Below are positions 35,406 through 44,616 of a stretch of 64,000 nucleotides of DNA, in pieces. The notes beneath the pieces were generated by a model. It was not told where the DNA came from. It saw only the letters and a program-made list of their open reading frames with translations, and made no database searches. Both the position numbers and the translations under genes were made by a program. Origin of the DNA: Chryseobacterium capnotolerans (lineage in GTDB: Bacteria; Bacteroidota; Bacteroidia; Flavobacteriales; Weeksellaceae); contig NZ_CP065589.1 in NCBI RefSeq assembly GCF_021278965.1, forward strand, positions 3,973,001 to 4,037,000. Reading direction: 5' to 3'. Position 1 is the first letter of the stretch. Every line of letters starts with the position of its first letter.

Positions 35406-36473
35406 ATGATTACTTATATGACACTTCCAGATGATACATTGGAAAAAATTGCCTCTGATCTGAAAGTAGAAAATCCAACATACCTCAAAGATTTTCATAA
35501 TAAGCACTGTGCTATACATGACAGGCTAGCTGAACCAGTGAAAATGAAACCGGGAACGCTGCTTCTTATTCCCTTTGGTGAAGAAATCAAGAAACTTAAT
35601 CAAGAGATCAATAAAAATGGAGATAGCTTGTACTATCATCCAACACATGGAAAAATACCACATCCTATACCTTTACTCAGTGGGGTTTATACAATAACCC
35701 ATCAAAAACTTGAAAATGGAAACGTCCATACAAGCTATTCATACCAAACTGAACTTAAATATCTGAAAGCTGAACAAGATGATCATTTCTTTTCATTACA
35801 AATATTTGGTTCTCATAAAAATGGAATAGAATCAGACAGCAAAGTTTCAAGCTTATCAAAAGCTACTGCAGCCATCATATTTCCTGTAGAAATCAGAGTA
35901 GACAAAACAGGAAAAATAACGGAGAGCAATTTTTTTCATTCAGAAGCGGTGATTAAAAGCGAACTGGATGATCTAAAAAAGTATTTTACAGATGATCTAT
36001 CTGCATCTTATATTGATCAACTCAAGAAAATAACTGAAGACACGCTTCAACTGGTAAGGAGTATTAGAAACACATTACCTGTTCAGTTTCTTTTTGGTTC
36101 TTTTTACAGAGCAAAATATAGCGACTGGACAGATTCTGATCTCTACCATGAATTTATTCCCTGGCTATCAAATGCAGCCCCTATTCGTTTTGAGCTTTAT
36201 AACCGGATGTTACCAAAAGACAATGATATAATAAAGATTAAGCAATTTGGAAAATCATGCGACTACCGAAATCTGAATCAGCTTTATAATAAAGAGTATG
36301 AATACCATGAACAGCATCCCGTCAATCATTACTCGGTGGTCTGCCGTCATGAAGCTGAATACTTTTTAAATTTTACCAATTTGATGATTCAAAAAGTTGA
36401 AGCCCAGTTTGAAATTCAGATAGGAGATGTAACAGAACAGGATATTTTTACTGTAGAAAAGCAATTAAAATAA
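35406..36473 (+). CDS. LysM-like protein, first gene of a putative injection-effector module
   Basis: The 355-residue protein lacks a signal peptide. Residues about 3-56 (YMTLPDDTLEKIASDL to MKPGTLLLIPF) fit a LysM-type domain: a DDTLEKIA start and a PGTLLLIP end. The rest is a beta/alpha region without a family I recognise (SGVYTITHQKLENGNVHTSY, SNAAPIRFELYNRMLPKDND). Cytoplasmic LysM proteins next to PAAR-like tips are typical of contractile injection systems, where they link spike and cargo; here this is inferred from context. The DUF4280 gene follows 38 bases later. Confidence 0.6.
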   Translation: MITYMTLPDDTLEKIASDLKVENPTYLKDFHNKHCAIHDRLAEPVKMKPGTLLLIPFGEEIKKLNQEINKNGDSLYYHPTHGKIPHPIPLLSGVYTITHQKLENGNVHTSYSYQTELKYLKAEQDDHFFSLQIFGSHKNGIESDSKVSSLSKATAAIIFPVEIRVDKTGKITESNFFHSEAVIKSELDDLKKYFTDDLSASYIDQLKKITEDTLQLVRSIRNTLPVQFLFGSFYRAKYSDWTDSDLYHEFIPWLSNAAPIRFELYNRMLPKDNDIIKIKQFGKSCDYRNLNQLYNKEYEYHEQHPVNHYSVVCRHEAEYFLNFTNLMIQKVEAQFEIQIGDVTEQDIFTVEKQLK

Positions 36474-36511
36474 ATTATTATCCTTGATCCAACACCAAAA
36501 AACCACAAAAT

Positions 36512-37015
36512 ATGTCTAATTCAGCATCACCACATGACGGAAAACACTTTGTCATTCAGAAAGGAAAAGCACAATGTAATCAGGGTGACCAATTTCCGCA
36601 GTTTAAAGTAACTACCCATCAAAAACATTATTGGAATAATGAAGAAGGGCAGGCTGATTTTTTGGCTGTCACTGAACAGGATCTTCAGTTCAATCCCCAA
36701 GGCCCTAGTTTTGGAAAATGCAAACTGAAGCCAACACCGGGAGGATATCTTCCCTGTGCCTACGCTCCAGCCGGAACATGGCAGAAAATCTATGATAAAG
36801 TAAAGGTATTGGGAAATAGCTGCGTCACAGAAATATCGGAGCTCATGTGTTCTACAGGTGGAAAAATCATCATTATGGAACATGGTCAAACCGCATCGAT
36901 GAACAAACAGAATGTAAAAAAAGCTGATCCACAGGAACAGCATAACATCAATCCTTTTATAAATTTTAAAGAATTTCAGAAGGAAACAGAAGATGATGAA
37001 GTAGACGCCTATTAA
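36512..37015 (+). CDS. DUF4280 (PAAR-like) spike-tip protein
   Basis: The 167-residue protein has the DUF4280 pattern: an N-terminal GKAQCNQGDQFPQFKV strand pair, then FGKCKLKPTPGGYLPCAYAP, VLGNSCVTEISELMCSTGGK and IIIMEHGQ. DUF4280 is a PAAR-like family proposed to cap the spike of type VI or related contractile injection systems and to connect toxins to it. Its position between a LysM protein and a large peptidoglycan hydrolase supports a delivery role. No sheath or baseplate genes are present in the window. Confidence 0.8.
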   Translation: MSNSASPHDGKHFVIQKGKAQCNQGDQFPQFKVTTHQKHYWNNEEGQADFLAVTEQDLQFNPQGPSFGKCKLKPTPGGYLPCAYAPAGTWQKIYDKVKVLGNSCVTEISELMCSTGGKIIIMEHGQTASMNKQNVKKADPQEQHNINPFINFKEFQKETEDDEVDAY

Positions 37016-37032
37016 ACTTAAACTTTTCAGCC

Positions 37033-40000
37033 ATGTCAAAACAAGGAATTTATAAAATCACAGGAAATACGAAGCCTAAGATTGGAGAACTGGTTACCTA
37101 TACAATTGATGAATGGTATCCTGCTACTCCATTAGAAAAGAGAAACCCGGCACATGTTACCTGGCATCTGTTCAAAAAGGTAAACGGAAAATTTGTTCCT
37201 ACCAATATCAAAAAAGTGGGAGTAAGCAGTTTTACTTTTAATACAAACTCTTACAAAGATACCTTCAGAATTGAAGCTTACCTTCACAATCCGGAAGGAA
37301 GAGCTCCCATGGCTTTGGAAATACAGCCCCAGCCCAGTGATATTCCAAGAATCAATAAAGTTGAATTAAAATATATAGACGATACTCCTGGAACAGTGTT
37401 CAGTTTCATGGAAAAATTGGTTGCAGAAGCCAAATGCACAAATTTGGAGGCCCAATATCTGCAGTTCAGTCTTTGGGAAGATGACGCCAGCAATTCAGGT
37501 CATAGCAATAATAACCTGCTCATAGAAAGCAAAAAAGAAAAGGTAAAAAACGGAATCGCGAGAGCCGAATTCATGCTGACAAAAGCTCTGATGAGAAAAG
37601 CTATGCAAGGTGAAACCGATCCTCAGCAACTGGAATTTTATGTAACTGTGGAATATTATTCTCATAAAAAGCATGCTACCAATAATATAAATATCAATAC
37701 CCCTGAGGAATTGCGCACACCATCAGGACAACCACAACCACAACCACAACCACAACCGGAACCACAACAACCTCAGCCACAACCATCTCAACCTCAGCAG
37801 CCTCAGCCTGCTCCATCTCCGGCACAACCTGAACCTGATCCACAATCAGCTCATGGGAGTGCTCATAACACACAGCCGCCAACCCCCGCAGCCCCTGGAG
37901 GAGCCTCTCCTACTACGGTTAATCCTACAAATATTGAAGATCTTCTGGATGCTTATTTTGCCAAAAAGAATACATCAAAGAGACTGGCGAGGAAGATGGT
38001 ACCCATACTTATACCTTCGGTGGAAGTAAGAGTGGCAATAAAACAGGTACGGCGGAAGAAAAAAACAAAGTTGCCCAGACTATTCTTAATAAAATAAAAG
38101 AAAGTCTGAAAGCTCAAAAGAAATATACAACACTAGAAGTAATTGCTGCAGCATTAACCGCTGAAGCTTATGGGAAAGATACTACAAATCAAAAGACCGT
38201 TACTTTTAAAACCTTCAAACTGGGGGTAGATTTTAAAAAAGTAGGTACTGCTCCACTTGACGAAAAACTTTATCTGGTAGCCAGAACCATGCTTCTGGAT
38301 GGACAGCAGGTGACTATTTCCATCAAAGAAAAAGACGGGATCATTAAAGGATCACCGGATGCGTTACTGCCTGTTCTGGAAATTACAGAAGCACAAATGG
38401 AACAGAAAACGCCTGCCGGGCAAGCCGTTCCGGGAACTGAAAAAACAGTTTTCACAGGAATAGTAAAAAACAATATTGTCCAAATCCCAATCCATCTCCG
38501 CCCAAAATCCGAAGAAGAGCTGAAACAGTGGCAAGATAAGATCAGCAAAGGAAAAGAAGACGGAACATATACCTATACATTCGGAGGTGCTAACAACATA
38601 ACTAATGAAACCCAGAAAGCTTCCACAGCTAAAGTCATCCTCGAAAATGCTCAGAAAGGTAATGCTAAAAATCCTAAAATAGAAAACGGCAAAACTTCCA
38701 GCGAAGAAGAAATTAAGAAAGTTTTAGTAATAAAAAATTATCAGGCCGGAGATACTATTACCTTTAAACTTCTAAAAAAAGTACCAGAATTTCTGTACCT
38801 TCATGCTAAAGCTCAGGGCCAGAAGCAGCATGATAAAAAATTCCTGAATAAGGTTGGTGCATATTTTGAGATTGGCGGAGGAAAATGCTCTTGTAACAGA
38901 GATCTTACTATAAATGAATTTAAAGAAATTTTAAAACACTTAAGAGAATCTGAGAAATTAGAAATTAATAATATCTGGAACCCACAGTATACAAGTGGTG
39001 CCAGCCCTAGTGATACGTCAATAGCTTCTACACTCGACCAGCTAAATAAAATAATGAAAAAATATGAAATAAACTCTTGTATTAGAAAGGTATACTTTAT
39101 TGCTGAATGCTATCATGAAACAGATAGATTACGCTCAACTAAAGAATACAATAACTCACATACATCTGCTTATGATCCATATAGAGGAAGAGGTATCATT
39201 CAACTGACTCATAAAGAAGCTTATGAAAGATATTCTTTTTACAGAAATCAAAATACCCTAGTAACAAATCCTGATGAACTCGCAAAAAATTTAGATTTAG
39301 CATTTGATAGTGCAGGATGGTATTTTAAACAAGGAAAACTTTTATCAGTTGGTAACTCTTGGAGCCCTAACGGCACGGATCGACAGAAATACAACTTAAG
39401 TAATCGCTCCTATCCTAAATCAAATTATGATACCAAATTTACCAATACAGACGGCTCAATTGTCAAAAGATATGGAAGTATCGATTTGAATTTGGTTGCA
39501 GATAATGATGACATTGTTGTAATTTCATATTTAATAAATGGAGGAAACAAAGGACTTGAAGAAAGAAAAAAATATGTAACAGAACTGAAAAAAGTACCGG
39601 TTTTTATCTGTGATAAAAATAAGACGCAGCCTTCTTCAGGAGATTGGCATGATCCAGTAGATCATCCTATGAGTACAAATTTCTACCAAAATGGTAACTT
39701 TGACAGCACCTCAAAAATATGGGGATTGTTTGGTGATGATATTAGGAGAGAGGTTTCCAGAAAACATACAGGCCTTGATTTATTTGCTGAAAGAGGAAAA
39801 CCAATTTATGCTTGTGTTGATGGAACCGTTTATAATAGACGCTGGCATTCTGGATATGGAAATACAATTACCATAAAAGTAAAAGATCCTCAAGCTTTTA
39901 TGGCAAGGAAAAGAACTGATTACACTCGTAAAACAACTAGAGAAATGGAAAAGGGAGCAGGTTGGTCAGAATCTGGTGACCTATTTTTATTTTATGCACA

Positions 40001-40304
40001 TTTGCACTCTGTAAAAGACTTTACATTTGGACAAGAAGTAAAATGCGGTCAGCAATTAGGAACAACAGGAAGATCAGGTGTTACAGGGGGCACATGTGCG
40101 CCACATTTACATTTTGAAATATTTTGCAGGTACGCAATGGGATCAGGTACAAGCTATAGAATAAATCCTGCGTATTTTGTCAATTATAAATTTTATGATG
40201 AACAGTCTGAAAGTGAAAGAAATGCACAGACCAATGAAAAAAATAAAGGCAAAATTAACGAAGTGAATGGGGCTGGTAAATTAAATGAAACGAATTTAAA
40301 TTAA
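37033..40304 (+). CDS. Putative peptidoglycan-hydrolase effector (GH19-like plus M23), apparent frameshift
   Basis: Two frames join if one A is added to the run 37963-37967, giving about 1090 residues. N-terminal beta-sandwich-like domains (1-220) are followed by a Pro-Gln linker (233-270). A repeated motif ED-GT-TYTFGG comes next, near 321 and 510. The GH19/lysozyme-like domain (about 623-860) has a candidate catalytic E696 in ECYHETDRL and YRGRGIIQLTH. The C-terminal LytM/M23 endopeptidase has metal ligands H912 and D916 (HTGLDL), YAHLH near 990, and H1025-H1027 (PHLHFEI). There is no signal peptide. It would cut both glycan and peptide parts of the wall. The lipoproteins just downstream could be immunity factors. 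Confidence 0.78.
37730..37845 (+). repeat. Pro-Gln-rich coding repeat (hexamer CCACAA/CCTCAG)
   Basis: Tandem ACAACC and CCTCAG hexamers encode a Gln-Pro linker inside the effector gene. It is a low-complexity hinge between the N-terminal and catalytic parts. Confidence 0.8.
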
Positions 40305-40321
40305 ATACTTATTTTGTTAAA

Positions 40322-41451
40322 ATGAAAAATATAATCCATTATCATATCTTATTTCTAGTTATTTTATTTTCCTGTAAAAAAGCTAATTCATTAAACACCA
40401 CAAATGAAAAAGCCAGTATAGTAAATACTACAAATAATATAAAAGAGAACTTATATACAGAAGTTTCAAATATTAGTAAGCAAAAAGATTACGATCTAAA
40501 CAAGCAGGTTCAAAAGCTAGATCTACATCACAATTCACTTACTGTAAAAATTAGGTATATCTCTGAAAGAGCTTATATTTCTATTGAAAATAATAAAAAA
40601 GAAACTGTTTCTTGGAACCCTGTTCATCTCAATTTTTTTATGACTCCTCACTTGAGCTTGCAGAAAAAGACATCCATATTTTGTTGAAAGATAATGATCC
40701 TTCTGAAGGATATTTGTTATTGCCTTCGTTTACAGAGCAGTTTTCTACTTATTCCCTTTATCATTTCAGCAAAGATGCGCTTAATTTTACAGGAACATAT
40801 GAAGTTCCAGAATTCGTGAAAGGCACTTTTTCTTTTGATGAAAACTCTAAAAATGTATATATACATTCCTCTCCTTCTAAAAAATTGAAACTTAATAAAA
40901 TTGAACAAAATCAAGACGAGTTTAACAATATTAATGAGGATATCAAATTATTAAATGGAAAAGCAGAAGAAAAAAACGCTATAAGTATTAGCAAATATCT
41001 CAACAACAATCAATATCTGGTTAAAACTTTTGACATCAATAAGGATGGATTTTCAGATAAAATTATCAGCAGTAAACCATACGAAGGTGAAGATTTATTA
41101 CTCTTTTTAGGGGATAATAGTTCCAACTATAAATTTGTTTTAAAAACAACTAATTTCTCGCAAGATGGAGGCAATCAAATTTCCGACATTAAACAAACAA
41201 AAGATGGCTTCGTACTAGTAACGGTATTTCCAGATAGAGGAGACTCTCGTAGTAATTATTATATATCAAGTAGTAACGAGTCTTTTATTTTAAAGAAAAT
41301 AGAACAAGAATCCTATTCTTGGCAAGATGGATATACAGAAACTTGTATACAAAATTTCAATTTCGATCTCAAAAACACCTTAGAATCATTATCTAACACT
41401 ATTGCTAAAACAAAGTCCGATTGCACGAAAAAGTTTGACAAGAAAAAATAA
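40322..41451 (+). CDS. Putative lipoprotein, candidate immunity protein, apparent frameshift
   Basis: A lipobox signal peptide (ILFLVILFSC, cysteine near 18) marks an outer-membrane or periplasmic lipoprotein. Two frames join if the seven-T run 40633-40639 has one more T, giving LNFFYDSSLELAEKD and a 376-residue product. The C-terminal half contains TFDINKDGFSDKIIS, resembling an FG-GAP/EF-hand-like calcium loop. I recognise no family. It starts 17 bases after the wall-hydrolase effector gene, the usual place for a periplasmic immunity protein, but that role is inferred from position alone. Confidence 0.6.
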
Positions 41452-41485
41452 AACTAAAAACATAATTTTATAGTTTTGATTAAAT

Positions 41486-41973
41486 ATGTTTAAAAAAGCT
41501 ACTTTATCTATTTTAGCAATTCTGTTTCTTGTTTCCTGTAAAAGAAAACCCTGGAACAAAAAATAGAAAATCTTCCACCCGTACAAACTACAGGTACAAC
41601 AGCTCCTACCCAAAAGCCCATAGCGGATATGGACAACAATTCCTTTACTCTCAGCTGTGGTTCAGGCTGTGCAGCTACCTATACTGCTGAAGATATTTCC
41701 CAGAATAAAACTTCTGTAAGGGTAAAGTTCAAAGTAGATAACTATTTGAATGACGAACAGGCAGAAACCACTTATGAAACTTATATTTTTAACTACACCA
41801 ACACTGGCGATGTTGATAAAATAATCAATGAAGAGACCCAAAAGAATATTCTGAACGATTATATCCTCAGTGCTCAGGAATCATTCAAAGAATTTGCGGC
41901 TTCACTTGTTAAAGATAAGAAGATTGAAATCCCTCTAACAAAGGGGCAAAACAATCCCGTCAATAAAAAATAG
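41486..41973 (+). CDS. Small lipoprotein, apparent frameshift
   Basis: ATG 41486 opens MFKKATLSILAILFLVSC, a clear lipoprotein signal. This frame stops after 26 codons. One extra A in the AAAAGAAAA stretch at 41540-41548 joins it to TLEQKIENLPPVQTTGTTAP and the remaining 114 residues (total about 162). The mature part has two closely spaced cysteines (LSCGSGCAATY) and ends in a lysine-rich tail. I recognise no family. It is the last gene of the effector module and could be a second immunity or accessory lipoprotein. Confidence 0.55.
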
Positions 41974-42181
41974 AAAAGATCAGCGTTATCTTTCAATCAT
42001 ATAGAAATGATTTCTCACTGCAAATATTTTTTAAAATGAGAACAGAAGCATGCAATGTTCCATTCTTTTTGATTATTTGTTCAAAAAAATAAAATAAAGC
42101 GATGCTAAAGAAACATTTTTACCAATCCAAAACAGCACTGGAAATAGTCTTTTTTCATAACTTTACTCTAAATTTCAGCAG

Positions 42182-44500
42182 TTGGCTAATCTCTACAAAA
42201 AAGACTCTCCCTTTCAGGTTTATATATCATTCAAAAAATATTTGGATGTATTGGAGCATATCCGTTATAATGACCGCCTGGAATATAGGGTGAATTATGC
42301 TGAATCCCTCATTGAGAAAACAAAGAATTTTACGGAACTGAAAGATGGCTTTCAGGACATCAGCCTTCTGGAAAAAAATGGAGACCTCATCAGGCTGCTT
42401 CTTGCAGACCTCTTCCCTACCGGACTTACCCATAACGAGATAAAAGCGGCAAGTATTCCTCTTTCCAACATCACCTTTAATTATACTGAAAGGTTCAAAG
42501 GAATCCTTAAAGATGCCGGAAAAGACTTTGAAATAGAACTCAGAAATATTAATGATAATGAGTTTTATGTATTTTGTTGCTGCCTGATTCTTCAAGCGTA
42601 TTTTAAAAAAGATATAAAAAGTACCATCCCTTTTTATTATGATATTCCCAATAAACAGGGAATTATGAAACATTATAAAATTACAGTCAATTCAGATTTC
42701 ACTGAAATTTTCCCTACGGAAGATGCCAAAATTCCTTCTGATGATATTCTGGATATGCTGTTGGAAAATCTGGATGATTTTAAGCTGTGGAAAAAATATT
42801 TTCCATCACAATCCTGGGTCCTGAAAGGATTTACCATTATTTCCCTTGTGGATTGCACTTCAGAGGTAGCATTATCTGATCTGAAATCAAGCATGATAGA
42901 AATTGATCCCGAAGATTTAAACCCTAATGCTAATCTTACTGAGATCTTCAAATCTTATTTTGATGTCGCTGAGCTCAACTTCGGATTGATGACTTTTAAC
43001 AGGAAAGAACAAAAACTGGATAAGCTCCCTATTTACGAAAGTGTATTAACGAATCATATTCTCGATTTCTGGATCAATACTTTTGATGAAGAAACCAGAA
43101 TAAATACATTCAATAACTTAAGTCATAATTCAAAACCCATTGTAGTCTCCGATGTGAATAACCTGGATGAAAGTGTAAGGCAACTTCCATCTTTTACTAT
43201 TTTAAAGGATAATAATGTCAACAGCTTCATGGTAATCCCTATCATGAAAGATAATGATCTGCTTGCTATCATGGAGTTTACCTCTCCTATTGCCGGCAGT
43301 TTTAATGGCTTAAAACTCAAAAAAATGGAGTTTTTTTCAGACATGGTTCTTTTCTCTCTAAGCAGATTCTATTTTGAAAAAAATTACCAGATAGAAGCGA
43401 TCATCCAGCGTGAATATACTTCAATCCATGACAGTGTGGTATGGAAATTCAGGAATGAAGCTGAAAAATATTTTACGGCTTCACTTGGGAAAAAAATATA
43501 TACTTTAAAGCAGATTTCCTTTAAAAACCTAACTCCTTTATTTGGAGTATCCGATATTCGTTCTTCCTCTGAAAAACGTTTTAACTTAATGCTTCAGGAT
43601 CTTAACCAACAAATTGAATGGCTTATTAATATCCTGACATTAACGAATTCCGATTCGGAAAAATTTACATTAGCTCTTGATGTTTTTGAGAATGAACTGA
43701 ATAATGAAATCAAAGCTGATACAGAACAACGCTTTCAGAGATTATTGAGAGAAGAAGTTCATCCTTTTCTACAAGCCAAACTGGAAATGAGATCACCCAG
43801 GGAAGTAAAAACAAAGATTAAGGATTATTTTTTACAGATGCGTCCTCAAACTGATCTGTTCTATAATCACAGAAAAAAACTGGATGATTCTATAACACTG
43901 CTCAACAGAAAACTGGCAGATATGCTGGATGAAAACCAGATTAAAGCCCAGCAGATCTTTCCTCATTATTATGAAAGATTTAAATCCGATGGCGTAGAAC
44001 ACAATCTGTACATTGGCCATAATATTGCACCCGAGCTTCACTATACGTCAAAAGTTGTACACAAATTAAGATACTGGCAGCTGAAAACCATCTGCAAAAT
44101 GGAAATTGAGTTTCAGTCCTTTAAACAGGACCTTCCTATTCCATTAGATATTGCATCTCTGATCTTCGTGTACAATGAAAAAATAGACATCCGCTTCAGA
44201 ATGGATGAAAAGCGTTTTGATGTAGACGGAGCTTATAATTCTTACTACGAGATCATTAAAAAGCGTCTGGATAAAGCTCATGTAAAAGATTCTTCAGAAC
44301 GTATTACAGCGCCCGGAAAAATCACCATCGTCTATTTCGGAATGGAAAACCAGAGAGAATATCTGGAATACGTCACCAAACTTCAGAAAAAAGGTATTCT
44401 GGAACATGATGCAGAATTTGTAAAGGTAGAAGACCTTCAGGGAATTACAGGACTGCTTGCGCTGCGAGTATCCATTAGCCAGACTTATTCAGAAAAATAA
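42182..44500 (+). CDS. Large GAF-like domain protein of unknown function
   Basis: The 772-residue cytoplasmic protein is mostly helical. It has a GAF-like module around 255-400 (FKSYFDVAELNFGLMTF, VNSFMVIPIMKDNDLLAIME, then MEFFSDMVLFSLSRFYF). I recall similar GAF-labelled proteins in Chryseobacterium, with no known role. The start is uncertain: the longest frame begins at TTG 42182, the nearest upstream in-frame stop is at 42158, and no ATG lies in between. A small start-proximal sequence error or a true TTG start are both possible. A very strong terminator follows. Confidence 0.65.
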   Translation: MANLYKKDSPFQVYISFKKYLDVLEHIRYNDRLEYRVNYAESLIEKTKNFTELKDGFQDISLLEKNGDLIRLLLADLFPTGLTHNEIKAASIPLSNITFNYTERFKGILKDAGKDFEIELRNINDNEFYVFCCCLILQAYFKKDIKSTIPFYYDIPNKQGIMKHYKITVNSDFTEIFPTEDAKIPSDDILDMLLENLDDFKLWKKYFPSQSWVLKGFTIISLVDCTSEVALSDLKSSMIEIDPEDLNPNANLTEIFKSYFDVAELNFGLMTFNRKEQKLDKLPIYESVLTNHILDFWINTFDEETRINTFNNLSHNSKPIVVSDVNNLDESVRQLPSFTILKDNNVNSFMVIPIMKDNDLLAIMEFTSPIAGSFNGLKLKKMEFFSDMVLFSLSRFYFEKNYQIEAIIQREYTSIHDSVVWKFRNEAEKYFTASLGKKIYTLKQISFKNLTPLFGVSDIRSSSEKRFNLMLQDLNQQIEWLINILTLTNSDSEKFTLALDVFENELNNEIKADTEQRFQRLLREEVHPFLQAKLEMRSPREVKTKIKDYFLQMRPQTDLFYNHRKKLDDSITLLNRKLADMLDENQIKAQQIFPHYYERFKSDGVEHNLYIGHNIAPELHYTSKVVHKLRYWQLKTICKMEIEFQSFKQDLPIPLDIASLIFVYNEKIDIRFRMDEKRFDVDGAYNSYYEIIKKRLDKAHVKDSSERITAPGKITIVYFGMENQREYLEYVTKLQKKGILEHDAEFVKVEDLQGITGLLALRVSISQTYSEK

Positions 44501-44524
44501 GATGATAATATAATTTCACATCCA

Positions 44525-44552
44525 TTGTCATTCTGACGAAGGAAGAATCTCA
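44525..44552 (+). repeat. Dispersed intergenic repeat (CATTCTGACGAAGGAAGAAT type)
   Basis: The phrase CATTCTGACGAAGGAAGAAT plus CTC is one I recall from many intergenic positions in Chryseobacterium and Flavobacterium genomes. Only one copy is in this window. Function unknown. Confidence 0.5.
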
Positions 44553-44561
44553 TTATTAACA

Positions 44562-44616
44562 ATCATAATTTTCAGTCAATCTATGAATTAACTGAAAATT
44601 ATGATTTATTTTTTAA
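44562..44616 (+). terminator. Strong terminator after the GAF-like gene
   Basis: ATCATAATTTTCAGT (44562-44576) and ACTGAAAATTATGAT (44591-44605) are perfectly complementary over 15 bp, followed by TTATTTTTT. It lies between convergent genes and may serve both. Confidence 0.8.

Noticed and set aside
37730..37845. Possible CRISPR or tandem repeat array
   Set aside because: The hexamer repeats are in frame and encode a Pro-Gln linker; there are no unique spacers between uniform repeats.
37694..37882. Valine-rich minus-strand frame
   Set aside because: It is the antisense shadow of the Pro-Gln repeat in the effector gene.
35406..41973. A full type VI secretion locus
   Set aside because: No sheath, tube, baseplate, VgrG or ClpV-type gene is visible; only tip, adaptor and cargo-like genes are present.
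42102..42293. 63-codon frame beginning MLKKHFYQSK before the GAF-like gene
   Set aside because: It overlaps the better-supported large frame, has no recognisable features, and does not join it by a plausible single-base change.
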